DNA of 64,000 nt from Streptomyces sp. KMM 9044 (GTDB lineage Bacteria > Actinomycetota > Actinomycetes > Streptomycetales > Streptomycetaceae), in contig NZ_CP113910.1 in assembly GCF_024701375.2 (NCBI RefSeq), positions 5,766,001 to 5,830,000 of the forward strand. The letters are read 5' to 3'. The notes under the pieces are model-generated. The model ran no database searches, had not been told where the DNA came from, and saw nothing but the letters and a program-made list of their open reading frames with translations. Made by a program: the position numbers and the translations under genes. This document shows positions 38,860 to 48,648 of this stretch, in pieces. Positions within the stretch are counted from its first letter, which is position 1, and each line of letters starts with the position of its first letter.

Positions 38860-39645
38860 TCAGGCCGACGCCGGCGGATAGAGCGACCGGGGCAGCTGCG
38901 AGGCCGCTGCCGCGTCCAGGAGCCACAGGGTGCGGGACCGGCCGTACGCGCCTGCCGCCGGGGCCTGGATCTCGCCCGCGCCCGACAGGGCGATCGCCGC
39001 GGCCTTCGCCTTGTCCTCGCCGGCCGCCAGCAGCCACACCTCGCGTGCCGTACGGATCGCCGGCAGGGTGAGCGTCACCCTGGTCGGCGGCGGCTTGGGC
39101 GCGCCGTGGACGCCGACCGCCGCGCGCTCCGTCTCCCGGACCGCGGGCAGCTCCGGGAAGAGGGACGCCACGTGCGTGTCCGGGCCGACGCCCAGCATCA
39201 GCACGTCGAACTCCGGCACCCCTCCGTGGTTCGCCGGTCCCGCGGCACGGGCCAGCTCCTCCGCGTACGCGGCCGCCGCCGCGTCCACGTCGGTGCCGTA
39301 CGGTCCGTCGGACGCGGGCATGGCGTGCACGCGCTCCGGGTCCAGCGGCACCGCGTCGAGCAGCGCCTCGCGTGCCTGGGTGACGTTGCGCTCCGGGGCG
39401 CCGTCCGGCAGGAACCGCTCGTCGCCCCACCACAGGTCGATCCGGCCCCAGTCGACCGCGTCCCGGGCGGGCGCCGCCGCGAGCGCGGCCAGCAGGCCGT
39501 TGCCGTTGCGGCCGCCGGTCAGGACCACGGACGCCGAGCCCCGTGAGGCCTGGACGTCCACGACCCGGGTGATCAGCCGGGCCGCCGCGGCCTGTGCCAT
39601 CAGCTCCTTGTCGCGGTGCACGACGAGCTGCGGTGCCGTACTCAT
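38860..39645 (-). CDS. pgl: 6-phosphogluconolactonase
   Basis: A 261-residue enzyme of the NagB/RpiA-like fold that opens 6-phosphogluconolactone in the oxidative pentose phosphate pathway. SVVLTGGRNGNGLL, DLWWGDERFLP, APERNVTQAREALL and DVLMLGVGPDTHVASLFP are the family blocks (the last usually reads GMGPDGHVASLFP). Its ATG overlaps the opcA stop by four bases, so it is the last gene of the tkt-tal-zwf-opcA-pgl run. Confidence 0.95.
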   Translation of the reverse strand: MSTAPQLVVHRDKELMAQAAAARLITRVVDVQASRGSASVVLTGGRNGNGLLAALAAAPARDAVDWGRIDLWWGDERFLPDGAPERNVTQAREALLDAVPLDPERVHAMPASDGPYGTDVDAAAAAYAEELARAAGPANHGGVPEFDVLMLGVGPDTHVASLFPELPAVRETERAAVGVHGAPKPPPTRVTLTLPAIRTAREVWLLAAGEDKAKAAAIALSGAGEIQAPAAGAYGRSRTLWLLDAAAASQLPRSLYPPASA

Positions 39646-40856
39646 GTCGCCGCCGCCCCCTTCACCGGTGCCTGCGCCGCCGCCGCGGCGGCCCGGGAAC
39701 CTTCCGCAGCCGCTTCGCCGGGAGCGGCGCTCCCCGCTCCCGGCGCTCCTGCTCCTTTGGCCGGCGACTCACCCGCCGACTGCTTCCCGGAGTCACCGGA
39801 CGCCTCGTCCAGTTCCCGCGACACATCGTCGAGGGTGCTGGACGCCTCGGTGAGCCCGCGCGACACCGCCGTCAGCCGTTCGCCCGACGGCGCCTTCGGC
39901 GCCCCCGGATCCGCCGCCGGCCGGTGCGCCGGGTTCCTCAGCCGCTCGACCCCGTACCGCAACGCCGACGCGTACGTGTCGTCCGGGTCCAGCCGGCGCA
40001 GCTCCTCCGCGATCAGCTCCGACGTGGCCCGGCGCTTGAGCGCCACCGCACGCCCCGGCTGACCCTGGATCGACAGCGTCGCCAGCGAACCGTCGGCCCG
40101 GTCCAGCACGATCGGGCCGCAGTCGGTCGTCAGACGGACCGCCGTGAGTCCGGGACCGGCGGACAGCGAACGTTTCACGGGGACGTCCAGCCGGTCCGCG
40201 AGCCACATCGCCAGCAGCTCGCAGCTCGGGTTGGACTCCTCGCCCTCCACCTCGACGCCCTGCACCTCGCAGGCCACCTGGTCCAGGGCCGCCGCCAGCA
40301 TCGAACGCCAGGGCGTGATCCGCGTCCAGGACAGGTCGGTGTCGCCCGGGGTGTAGGAGTCGGCACGGGCGGCGAGCTCCCGCACCGGCTGCTCGCAGGC
40401 GTAGGTGTCGGTCACCCGGCGCTGGCCCAGCGCGCCCAGCGGATCGCCGGCCGGGTCCAGCGGTGCGTCGACCGGCCACCAGACCACCACCGGGGCGTCC
40501 GGCAGCAGCAGCGGCAGCACGACGGACTGGGCGTGGTCGGCGACCTCGCCGTACAGCCGTAGTACGACCGTCTCGCCGGTGCCCGCGTCGGCGCCGACCA
40601 GCACCTCGGCGTCCAGCCGGGACTGCGTACGGCCGCGGTGCGGGCGGGAGACGCGCTTGATGACGACCAGGGTGCGCGAGGGGTGTTCGCGCGAGGCGTC
40701 CCCGGCGGACTTCAGGGCGTCGTAGGCGTTCTCCTCGTCGGTGACGATGACCAGGGTGAGCACCATGCCGACGGCCGGGGTGCCGATGGCCCGGCGGGCC
40801 TGCACCAGCGATTTGTTGATCTTGCTGGCCGTGGTGTCCGTGAGGGCTGTCTTCAT
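39642..40856 (-). CDS. opcA: glucose-6-phosphate dehydrogenase assembly protein OpcA
   Basis: A 404-residue OpcA, a partner needed for activity or assembly of glucose-6-phosphate dehydrogenase in cyanobacteria and actinobacteria. Conserved blocks MKTALTDTTASKINKSLVQARRAIG, VVVWWPVDAPLDPAGDPLG and DLSWTRITPWRSMLAAALDQ are present. The last ~100 residues are an Ala/Gly/Glu/Ser low-complexity tail, longer than in most orthologues I know. ATG overlaps the zwf stop; the stop overlaps the pgl ATG. Confidence 0.95.
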   Translation of the reverse strand: MKTALTDTTASKINKSLVQARRAIGTPAVGMVLTLVIVTDEENAYDALKSAGDASREHPSRTLVVIKRVSRPHRGRTQSRLDAEVLVGADAGTGETVVLRLYGEVADHAQSVVLPLLLPDAPVVVWWPVDAPLDPAGDPLGALGQRRVTDTYACEQPVRELAARADSYTPGDTDLSWTRITPWRSMLAAALDQVACEVQGVEVEGEESNPSCELLAMWLADRLDVPVKRSLSAGPGLTAVRLTTDCGPIVLDRADGSLATLSIQGQPGRAVALKRRATSELIAEELRRLDPDDTYASALRYGVERLRNPAHRPAADPGAPKAPSGERLTAVSRGLTEASSTLDDVSRELDEASGDSGKQSAGESPAKGAGAPGAGSAAPGEAAAEGSRAAAAAAQAPVKGAAAT

Positions 40857-42376
40857 GGCCGGCGCCAGCTCCGTCCGTCTCGCTCGAGCATGTGGTCCGC
40901 CTCGACGGGCCCCCAGGTGCCGGCCGGATACTGGGCCGGCCTGCCGTGGTTGTCCCAGTACTCCTCGATCGGGTCGAGGATCTTCCAGGACAGCTCGACC
41001 TCCTCGGTGCGCGGGAAGAGGTTGGAGTCGCCGAGCAGCACGTCGAGGATGAGCCGCTCGTACGCCTCCGGGCTGGACTCCGTGAACGACTCGCCGTAGG
41101 CGAAGTCCATCGACACGTCGCGGATCTCCATCGACGTACCGGGAACCTTCGAGCCGAACCGCACCGTGACACCCTCGTCCGGCTGGACGCGGATCACGAT
41201 GGCGTTCGACCCGAGCTCCTCGGTGGCCGTCGTGTCGAACGGCGAGTGCGGTGCCCGCTGGAACACGACCGCGATCTCGGTGACCCGGCGGCCCAGCCGC
41301 TTGCCGGTGCGCAGGTAGAAGGGGACGCCCGCCCAGCGGCGGTTGTCCACGCCCAGCTTGATCGCCGCGTACGTGTCGGTGTTCGAGGAGGCGTCGATGC
41401 CCTCCTCCTCCAGGTACCCGACCGCCTTCGCGCCGCCCTGCCAGCCCGCCGCGTACTGCCCGCGCACGGTGTCCCGGCCCAGGTCCTTCGGCAGCCGCAC
41501 GGCGCCGAGCACCTTGGTCTTCTCCGCGGCCAGCGCGTCCGCGTCGAAGGACGCCGGCTCCTCCATGGCGGTGAGCGCCATGAGCTGGAGCAGGTGGTTC
41601 TGGATGACGTCGCGGGCGGCGCCGATGCCGTCGTAGTAGCCGGCCCGGCCGCCGATGCCGATGTCCTCGGCCATGGTGATCTGCACGTGGTCGACGAAGG
41701 ACCGGTTCCAGATCGGCTCGAACATCGTGTTCGCGAAGCGCAGGGCCAGGATGTTCTGGACGGTCTCCTTGCCCAGGTAGTGGTCGATCCGGAAGACCTG
41801 GTCCGGGGCGAACACCTCGTGCACGATCGCGTTGAGCTCCTCGGCCGACCTCAGGTCGTGGCCGAACGGCTTCTCGATCACCGCGCGCCGCCAGGAACCG
41901 CTCGACTGGTCGGCCAGCCCGTGCTTCTTCAGCTGCTGGATGACCACCGGGAAGGAACGCGGCGGCACCGACAGGTAGAACGCGAAGTTCCCGCCCGTGC
42001 CCTGGGCCTTGTCCAGCTCCTCGATCGTGCCGCGCAGCCGTTCGAAGGAGTCGTCGTCGTCGAAGGTGCCCTGGACGAACCGCATGCCCTGGATGAGCTG
42101 CTGCCAGACCTCCTCGCGGAAGGGAGTGCGGGCATGCTCCTTGACCGCGTCGTGGACCTCCTGCGCGAAGTCCTCGTGCGCCCACTCGCGGCGGGCGAAA
42201 CCGACCAGCGAGAAGCCCGGCGGCAGCAGACCCCGGTTGGCGAGGTCGTACACCGCCGGCATCAGCTTCTTGCGCGACAGGTCGCCCGTGACCCCGAAGA
42301 TGACCAGGCCCGACGGCCCCGCGATACGCGGGAGCCGTCGGTCTGCTGGGTCACGCAGCGGATTGCTGCTCGACAA
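40853..42376 (-). CDS. zwf: glucose-6-phosphate 1-dehydrogenase
   Basis: A 507-residue enzyme, entry point of the oxidative pentose phosphate pathway. NADP site LVIFGVTGDLSRKKLMPAVYDL near the start; the catalytic signature FRIDHYLGKETVQNIL; EKPFGHDL just before it; RTGKRLGRRVTEIAVVF later. It follows tal by four bases and is coupled to opcA. Confidence 0.97.
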   Translation of the reverse strand: MSSSNPLRDPADRRLPRIAGPSGLVIFGVTGDLSRKKLMPAVYDLANRGLLPPGFSLVGFARREWAHEDFAQEVHDAVKEHARTPFREEVWQQLIQGMRFVQGTFDDDDSFERLRGTIEELDKAQGTGGNFAFYLSVPPRSFPVVIQQLKKHGLADQSSGSWRRAVIEKPFGHDLRSAEELNAIVHEVFAPDQVFRIDHYLGKETVQNILALRFANTMFEPIWNRSFVDHVQITMAEDIGIGGRAGYYDGIGAARDVIQNHLLQLMALTAMEEPASFDADALAAEKTKVLGAVRLPKDLGRDTVRGQYAAGWQGGAKAVGYLEEEGIDASSNTDTYAAIKLGVDNRRWAGVPFYLRTGKRLGRRVTEIAVVFQRAPHSPFDTTATEELGSNAIVIRVQPDEGVTVRFGSKVPGTSMEIRDVSMDFAYGESFTESSPEAYERLILDVLLGDSNLFPRTEEVELSWKILDPIEEYWDNHGRPAQYPAGTWGPVEADHMLERDGRSWRRP

Positions 42377-42380
42377 GGTG

Positions 42381-43499
42381 TCAGCCCTCCGAGGGGGCGA
42401 GGCGCGCGAGCTCCGCCTCGGTCGACTTCAGCAGGTCGGTCCAGGACGCCTCGAACTTCTGGATGCCCTCGTCCTCCAGCAGCTGTACGACGTCGTCGTA
42501 CGCGATGCCGAGCTTCTCCACGGCGTCGAGGTCGGCGCGGGCCTGCGCGTAGGTGCCGGCGATGGTGTTGCCGGTGATCTCGCCCGACTCCTCGGTGGCC
42601 TCCAGCGTGGCCTCCGGCATGGTGTTCACCGTGTTCGGCGCCACCAGCTCGTCGACGTACATCGTGGTCTTGTACGCCTTGTCCTTCACCCCGGTGGAGG
42701 CCCACAGCGGACGCTGCTTGTTGGCGCCCTCGCGCTCCAGCGCGCTCCAGCGGTCGGTGGCGAAGACCTCCTCGTACGCCTGGTAGGCCAGGCGCGCGTT
42801 GGCGACGGCGGCCTTTCCGCGCAGCGCCTTGGCGGCGTCGGTGCCGAGTGCGTCGATGCGCTTGTCGATCTCGGTGTCCACCCGGGACACGAAGAACGAC
42901 GCCACCGAGTGGATCTTCGACAGGTCCAGGCCGCGCTCCTTGGCCTTCTCCAGGCCGGTCAGGAACGCGTCCATGACCTTGCGGTAGCGTTCCAGCGAGA
43001 AGATCAGCGTGACGTTGACGCTGATGCCCAGGCCGATGGTCTCGGCGATCGCCGGGATGCCGGCCTCGGTCGCCGGGATCTTGATCAGGGCGTTGGGCCG
43101 GTCCACCAGCCAGGCCAGCTGCTTGGCCTCGGCCACGGTGGAGCGCGTATTGTGCGCGAGCCGCGGGTCGACCTCGATGGAGACCCGGCCGTCCTGGCCG
43201 CCGGTGGCGTCGAAGACCGGGCGCAGGATGTCGGCGGCGTCGCGGACGTCCGCCGTCGTGATCATCCGGATGGCCTCTTCGACCGTGACCCTGCGGGCGG
43301 CGAGGTCGGCGAGCTGCTGATCGTAGCCGTCGCCCTCGGAGATCGCCTTCTGGAAGATCGACGGGTTGGTGGTGACGCCCACGACGTGCTGCTGGTCGAT
43401 CAGCTCGGCGAGGTTGCCGGACGTGATCCGCTTGCGCGACAGGTCGTCCAGCCAGATCGCGACGCCTTCGTCGGAAAGGCGCTTGAGTGCGTCTGTCAT
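42381..43499 (-). CDS. tal: transaldolase
   Basis: A 372-residue long-type transaldolase. [16 protein letters not shown] near the start and [16 protein letters not shown] with the Schiff-base Lys are diagnostic. It moves a dihydroxyacetone unit between sugar phosphates in the non-oxidative branch. Between tkt and zwf; 39 bp after tkt ends. Confidence 0.96.
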   Translation of the reverse strand: MTDALKRLSDEGVAIWLDDLSRKRITSGNLAELIDQQHVVGVTTNPSIFQKAISEGDGYDQQLADLAARRVTVEEAIRMITTADVRDAADILRPVFDATGGQDGRVSIEVDPRLAHNTRSTVAEAKQLAWLVDRPNALIKIPATEAGIPAIAETIGLGISVNVTLIFSLERYRKVMDAFLTGLEKAKERGLDLSKIHSVASFFVSRVDTEIDKRIDALGTDAAKALRGKAAVANARLAYQAYEEVFATDRWSALEREGANKQRPLWASTGVKDKAYKTTMYVDELVAPNTVNTMPEATLEATEESGEITGNTIAGTYAQARADLDAVEKLGIAYDDVVQLLEDEGIQKFEASWTDLLKSTEAELARLAPSEG

Positions 43500-43538
43500 G
43501 GAAATTCCATCTCCTACGTCTCGTGTCGTATGTGAGCG

Positions 43539-45626
43539 TCAGCGCTGGGCGGCGGTCAGCGATTCCCGGGCGGCGGCAGCCACGTTCCCGGCGGTGAAGC
43601 CGTACTCCTCGAACAGCACCTTGCCGTCGGCGGACGCGCCGAAGTGCTCCAGGGACACGATGCGCCCGGCGTCCCCCACGTACTTGTGCCAGGTGAGACC
43701 GATGCCGGCCTCGACGGCGACGCGGGCCTTCACGGCCGGCGGCAGGACGCTGTCCCGGTACCCCTGGTCCTGCTCCTCGAACCACTCCACCGACGGCATG
43801 GACACCACGCGCGTCGGCACACCGGCGGCCTGCAGCCGCTCGCGTGCCCCGACGGCGACATGCACCTCGGAACCGGTGGCGATCAGAACGACCTGCGGAG
43901 CGCCGCCCTCGGCCTCGAACAGCACGTAGCCACCGCGCGCGGCGTCCTCGTTCGGCTCGTAGGTCGGCACACCCTGGCGGGTGAGGGCCAGACCGTGCGG
44001 GGCGCCCTTGCCGAACTCCTTCGTCCAGCGCTTGAGGATCTCCCGCCAGGCGATCGCGGTCTCGTTGGCGTCCGCGGGGCGCACGACGTTCAGACCGGGG
44101 ATGGCGCGCAGCGAGGCCAGGTGCTCGACGGGCTGGTGGGTCGGGCCGTCCTCGCCCAGACCGATGGAGTCGTGCGTCCACACATAGGTCACCGGCAGGT
44201 GCATCAGGGCGGACAGCCGCACCGCGTTGCGCATGTAGTCGGAGAACACCAGGAAGGTGCCGCCGTAGATCCGGGTGTTGCCGTGCAGCGCGATGCCGTT
44301 CATCTCCGCGGCCATGGAGTGCTCACGGATGCCGAAGTGGATCGTGCGGCCGTACGGGTTCGCCTCGGGCAGCGGGTTGTCCGCCGGGAGGAACGACGAC
44401 GTCTTGTCGATCGTCGTGTTGTTGGAGCCCGCCAGGTCGGCCGAGCCGCCCCACAGCTCCGGGACGACCGCGCCGAGCGCCTGGAGCACCTTGCCGGACG
44501 CGGCGCGCGTGGCGACCGCCTTGCCCGGCTCGAAGACCGGGAGCTTGTCCTCCCAGCCCTTGGGCAGCTCACCGGCCGCGACCCGGTCGAACTCGGCCGC
44601 GCGCTCCGCGTTGTTGCTCCGCCACTCCCGGAACGACTTCTCCCACTCGGCCCGCGCCTGCCTGCCGCGCTCCAGCGCCCCGCGGGTGTGGCCGATGACC
44701 TCGTCGCTCACCTCGAAGGTCTGCTCCGGGTCGAAGCCCAGCACCCGCTTGGTGGCGGCCACCTCGTCGTCGCCGAGCGCCGAGCCGTGCGCGGCCTCGG
44801 TGTTCTGCGCGTTCGGCGCCGGCCAGGCGATGATCGAGCGCATCGCGATGAACGACGGCCGGTCGGTGACCTTCTTCGCCCCGGCGATCGCGTCGTAGAG
44901 CGCGCTCGGGTCCAGGTCGCCGTCCGGCTTCGGAGCGACACGCTGCACGTGCCAGCCGTAGGCCTCGTACCGCCTGACGGTGTCCTCGGAGACGGCCGTC
45001 CCGGTGTCGCCCTCGATCGAGATGTGGTTGTCGTCCCACAGCAGGATCAGGTTGCCGAGCTTCTGGTGACCGGCCATCGAGGACGCCTCGGCGGAGATGC
45101 CTTCCTGCAGGCAGCCGTCGCCGGCGACGCAGTACACGAAGTGGTCGAACGGGGACGTGCCGGCTGCGGCCTCGGGGTCGAACAGACCGCGCTCGTAGCG
45201 GGCGGCCATCGCCATGCCGACCGCGTTGGCGACCCCCTGGCCCAGCGGCCCGGTCGTCGTCTCCACGCCGGTGGTGTGCCCGTACTCGGGGTGACCCGGC
45301 GTCTTCGAACCCCAGGTGCGGAACGCCTTGAGATCGTCCAGCTCCAGACCGAAACCGGCCAGGTACAGCTGGGTGTAGAGGGTCAGGGACGAATGGCCGG
45401 CGGACAGGACGAAACGGTCCCGCCCGACCCAGTCGGCGTCCGAGGGGTCGTGCCGCATCACCTTCTGGAAGAGGGTGTACGCGGCGGGCGCCAGGCTCAT
45501 CGCCGTACCAGGGTGGCCGTTGCCGACCTTCTGTACGGCATCGGCGGCCAGGACGCGGGCGGTGTCCACGGCCCGCTGGTCCAGTTCGGTCCACTCGAGG
45601 TCTGTGATGGTCGGCTTGGTGCTCAC
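43539..45626 (-). CDS. tkt: transketolase
   Basis: A 695-residue thiamine-diphosphate enzyme. GNGHPGTAMSLAPAAYTLF at the start, the ThDP/Mg motif GDGCLQEGISAEASSMAGHQKLGNLILLWDDN, and the pyrimidine domain TYVWTHDSIGLGEDGPTHQPVEHLASLR with catalytic Glu region and RPADANETAIAWR. First gene of the pentose phosphate run; divergent from ctaB. Confidence 0.97.
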   Translation of the reverse strand: MSTKPTITDLEWTELDQRAVDTARVLAADAVQKVGNGHPGTAMSLAPAAYTLFQKVMRHDPSDADWVGRDRFVLSAGHSSLTLYTQLYLAGFGLELDDLKAFRTWGSKTPGHPEYGHTTGVETTTGPLGQGVANAVGMAMAARYERGLFDPEAAAGTSPFDHFVYCVAGDGCLQEGISAEASSMAGHQKLGNLILLWDDNHISIEGDTGTAVSEDTVRRYEAYGWHVQRVAPKPDGDLDPSALYDAIAGAKKVTDRPSFIAMRSIIAWPAPNAQNTEAAHGSALGDDEVAATKRVLGFDPEQTFEVSDEVIGHTRGALERGRQARAEWEKSFREWRSNNAERAAEFDRVAAGELPKGWEDKLPVFEPGKAVATRAASGKVLQALGAVVPELWGGSADLAGSNNTTIDKTSSFLPADNPLPEANPYGRTIHFGIREHSMAAEMNGIALHGNTRIYGGTFLVFSDYMRNAVRLSALMHLPVTYVWTHDSIGLGEDGPTHQPVEHLASLRAIPGLNVVRPADANETAIAWREILKRWTKEFGKGAPHGLALTRQGVPTYEPNEDAARGGYVLFEAEGGAPQVVLIATGSEVHVAVGARERLQAAGVPTRVVSMPSVEWFEEQDQGYRDSVLPPAVKARVAVEAGIGLTWHKYVGDAGRIVSLEHFGASADGKVLFEEYGFTAGNVAAAARESLTAAQR

Positions 45627-45955
45627 CCTGGGTCAGGGCTCCTCTCCACATGTCTTCGGATACCGGACGAGTACATACCGGCGGAGTCGAGCCTACCCCC
45701 GCAGGACGTGCTTCCCCCGAGCCCTTCCCGACAGCCCGGGCTCCCGGCGATCCGCCTTCTGACGGGGAAGTATTTGCATGCGGTAGATGAATACGGAGCC
45801 GCTCATCCGGTTGCTCAATCGAGCCGGGGTCCGTGCCGTGAACAGCCCCGTCCAACACGACCGGACCCCCGCGAATGTCCGGGTCTGGGCAACGTCTAAG
45901 GTGGCGTGGTACGCGCGAGCCTTTACCGCCGCTTCATCCGGGAGGGCTTGCTGGG
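45627..45955. other. divergent promoter region tkt / ctaB
   Basis: A 329-bp intergenic region without a gene. TAAGGT at 45897-45902 is a plausible -10 for ctaB; the matching -35 is weak. An AT-richer patch near 45768-45792 (GTATTTGCATGC...) is the likely promoter zone for tkt. GGAGGG at 45941-45946 is the ctaB ribosome-binding site. Confidence 0.45.
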
Positions 45956-46924
45956 ATGTCTCTGTCAGGGGTGCGAGTGACGGCCGTTGAATCCCGTCCT
46001 GCGGGGGTTATCGGGACGAGCCAGAGCCCGAGTCACCGGCCGATCGGGGCCCGTGTCAAGGCGTTCGTGGCGTTGACCAAGCCGCGGATCATCGAACTGC
46101 TGCTCATCACCACCGTTCCGGTGATGTTCCTGGCGCAGCGGGGTGTGCCCGATCTGAAACTGGTGTTGCTGACCTGCCTCGGCGGCTACCTGTCGGCGGG
46201 CGGGGCCAACGCGCTCAACATGTACATCGACCGCGACATCGACGCGCTGATGGACCGCACCTCGCAGCGCCCCCTGGTCACGGGCATGGTCAGCCCACGC
46301 GAGTGCCTGGCCTTCGGCATCACCCTGGCCGTCGTCTCGACCCTGCTGTTCGGCCTCGCCGTCAACTGGCTGTCCGCCTGGCTCTCCCTCGGCGCGCTCC
46401 TCTTCTACGTCGTCGTCTACACCATGATCCTCAAACGGCGTACGTCGCAGAACATCGTGTGGGGCGGCATCGCCGGCTGCATGCCGGTGCTGATCGGCTG
46501 GTCCGCGGTCACCGATTCGTTGTCCTGGGCGCCGGTCGTCCTCTTCCTCGTCATCTTCTTCTGGACGCCGCCGCACTACTGGCCGCTGTCCATGAAGGTG
46601 AAGGACGACTACGCGCGCGTGGGCGTGCCGATGCTCCCGGTCCTAGCCTCCAACAAGGCGGTCGCCAAGCAGATCGTGGCCTACAGCTGGGTCATGGTCG
46701 TGGTGTCGCTGCTGCTCACCCCGCTCGGCTACACCGGCTGGTTCTACACCGCGGTCGCGCTGGCCGCGGGCGGCTGGTGGCTCTGGGAGGCGCACGCGCT
46801 CCTCAACCGGGCCAGGTCCGAGGCGACCGGCGGCAAGCTCAAGGAGATGCGCCTGTTCCACTGGTCCATCACCTATGTGTCGCTGCTCTTCGTGGCCGTC
46901 GCGGTGGACCCCTTCCTGCGGTAG
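45956..46924 (+). CDS. ctaB: protohaem IX farnesyltransferase (haem O synthase)
   Basis: A 322-residue polytopic membrane enzyme (about nine helices) that adds a farnesyl group to haem B. The prenyltransferase motif [20 protein letters not shown] and the second acidic loop [15 protein letters not shown] are intact; [21 protein letters not shown] opens the first helix. ATG 45956 follows GGAGGG; a GTG at 45977 would give a slightly shorter N-terminus. Works with ctaA, 3.4 kb downstream and in the opposite direction. Confidence 0.95.
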   Translation: MSLSGVRVTAVESRPAGVIGTSQSPSHRPIGARVKAFVALTKPRIIELLLITTVPVMFLAQRGVPDLKLVLLTCLGGYLSAGGANALNMYIDRDIDALMDRTSQRPLVTGMVSPRECLAFGITLAVVSTLLFGLAVNWLSAWLSLGALLFYVVVYTMILKRRTSQNIVWGGIAGCMPVLIGWSAVTDSLSWAPVVLFLVIFFWTPPHYWPLSMKVKDDYARVGVPMLPVLASNKAVAKQIVAYSWVMVVVSLLLTPLGYTGWFYTAVALAAGGWWLWEAHALLNRARSEATGGKLKEMRLFHWSITYVSLLFVAVAVDPFLR

Positions 46925-46945
46925 AGCGTCCGCTGACCGTCCGAC

Positions 46946-46981
46946 GGGCGGGGTCCGTGGCCAAGGCCACGGACCCCGCCC
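46946..46981 (+). terminator. terminator after ctaB
   Basis: Perfect 17-bp stem: GGGCGGGGTCCGTGGCC (46946-46962) and its exact complement (46965-46981), two-base AA centre, 21 bases after the ctaB stop. No U-tract. Confidence 0.85.
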
Positions 46982-47018
46982 GTCGCCGTTCGATCTACCC
47001 GTCGGTAGCATCCTGGTC

Positions 47019-47399
47019 ATGGCAGAAACGCAGCAGTCGGACCCGAAGGCCGAGCAGACCTCCGAGCAGCGGGCCGTACAGAAGGCCGAGCGCAAGGCCG
47101 ACCGGAAGGCGGCCAGGCTCGCCAAGCGGATCAGCGGCTTCGCCGCGGCCCACGGCGGAGCCGAAGGCCAGATCGCGTACCTCGGACAGCGCGGCGCCCG
47201 GATCGTGCTGGTCGGAGAGGACGGCGACTGGGGCGACCTGGTCGCCCACTCCTACCCCATCGCCCAGAAGGCGGCCGAGCGGGCGGGCCTCACCCTCCAC
47301 GAGAACTTCGACGGCGAGTTCGCGGCCAAGGTCAGGACCGGCCCGTACGAATGGACCCGCATGGCGGGCCTCCAGATCGGCGGCCCGGCCAACGGCTGA
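47019..47399 (+). CDS. conserved hypothetical protein
   Basis: A 126-residue protein. Residues 1-40 are a charged, Lys/Ala/Glu-rich helix (QRAVQKAERKADRKAARLAKR); the rest is a compact alpha/beta unit, QIAYLGQRGARIVLVGEDGDWGDLVAHSYPIAQKAAERAGL...RTGPYEWTRMAGLQIGG. I know it as a type conserved in Streptomyces and relatives without assigned function. It lies between the ctaB terminator and an amidohydrolase gene. Confidence 0.8.
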   Translation: MAETQQSDPKAEQTSEQRAVQKAERKADRKAARLAKRISGFAAAHGGAEGQIAYLGQRGARIVLVGEDGDWGDLVAHSYPIAQKAAERAGLTLHENFDGEFAAKVRTGPYEWTRMAGLQIGGPANG

Positions 47400-47497
47400 A
47401 CCCCGCCCCCGGGCGGCGCCGGGGCCGGGCAAAACCTACTCGCCGGTCCGCCGTTAGGCCCTGCGACACCAGCGCAGCGCCCACCTGGGGAGTCCGG

Positions 47498-48604
47498 ATG
47501 ATCGACCCGCCGTCCCTCGTGGACCAGTACTGCCACGGCGTGCTGCGCACCGAGCTGGGCCTCGGCACCTTCGAGGCCCAGCTCGTCCCCAGTGATGGCC
47601 CGCCCGCCCCGGGCACCACCCTCTTCGACACCCAGACCGGTTTCGCCGTACGTCGCTGGTGCCCGCCCCTGCTGGGCCTGGAGCCGCACTGCCCTCCCGC
47701 CCACTACCTCGCCCGGCGCCGCGAGCTGGGTGTCGTCGAGACGGGCCGACGGCTGTTGCGGGCCAGCGGCATCACCACCTACCTCGTCGACACCGGGCTG
47801 CCCGGCGACCTCACCGGCGCGGCCGAGCTGGCCACGGTCGCCGCCGCCGGGGCCCACGAGATCGTGCGCCTCGAGCAAGTCGCCGAGCAGGTCGCCGACA
47901 CCTCCGGCACCGTGGAGTCCTTCCTCGCCAACCTCGCCGAGTCCGTGCACGCAGCCGCCGCGCACGCCGTCGCCTTCACCTCCGTCGCCGGCGTCCGGCA
48001 CGGTCCGGCACTCGCCCCGCAGCCGCCGGGGCCCGGTGAGGTGCGCGGCGCGGCCGCGCGCTGGCTGGCCGGACGCCGGGTCGGGGACGAGCTGGGCGAC
48101 CCGGTGCTGCTGCGGCACCTGCTGTGGATCGCCGTAGCCTCGGGCCGGCCCCTGCAACTGCACACGGGGCCCGGCGCACCCGGCACTCGGGCCGGGGCCG
48201 CCGACCCGGTGCTGCTGGGCGGCTTCGTCCGGGCCACCGCCGGACTCGGCACCGACCTCGTCCTGCTGCACGGCTACCCGGGCCACCGGCACGCCGCACA
48301 CCTGGCCGGCGCCTACCCGCATGTGTACGTCGACGCCGGCGCCGCCCTGGCCCGCACCGGCGCCGGCGCGGCGACCGTCCTCGCGGAGATCCTGGAGCTC
48401 GCCCCCTTCGGCAAGATCCTCTTCTCCAGCGGAGCCCAGGGGCTGCCCGAACTGCACGTCGTGGGCGCACGCCTGTTCCGAGAGGCCCTCGCCCGGGTCC
48501 TCGGCGGCTGGGTCGCCGAAGGCGCGTGGGCGCCCGGCGACGCGCAGCGGGTGGCCGCGATGATCGCCTCGGAGAACGCGTGCAGGGTGTACGGGCTGGA
48601 GTGA
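47498..48604 (+). CDS. amidohydrolase-family protein
   Basis: A 368-residue TIM-barrel protein of the amidohydrolase superfamily. ITTYLVDTGLPGD, QLHTGPGAPG (metal His of strand 5 type), LVLLHGYPGHRHAAHLA, HVYVDAGAAL, and near the end GKILFSSGAQGLPELHVVGA, the place of the catalytic Asp loop, where Ser-Gly-Ala is seen instead of the usual SD. The N-terminal HxH is not obvious (DQYCHGV has one His). Related to glutamine-synthetase-linked amidohydrolases; substrate unknown. GGGGAG before ATG 47498. Confidence 0.82.
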   Translation: MIDPPSLVDQYCHGVLRTELGLGTFEAQLVPSDGPPAPGTTLFDTQTGFAVRRWCPPLLGLEPHCPPAHYLARRRELGVVETGRRLLRASGITTYLVDTGLPGDLTGAAELATVAAAGAHEIVRLEQVAEQVADTSGTVESFLANLAESVHAAAAHAVAFTSVAGVRHGPALAPQPPGPGEVRGAAARWLAGRRVGDELGDPVLLRHLLWIAVASGRPLQLHTGPGAPGTRAGAADPVLLGGFVRATAGLGTDLVLLHGYPGHRHAAHLAGAYPHVYVDAGAALARTGAGAATVLAEILELAPFGKILFSSGAQGLPELHVVGARLFREALARVLGGWVAEGAWAPGDAQRVAAMIASENACRVYGLE

Positions 48605-48648
48605 GGCGCAGGGTGTACGGGCCGGACCGGCGCGTGAAGACTGGGCGG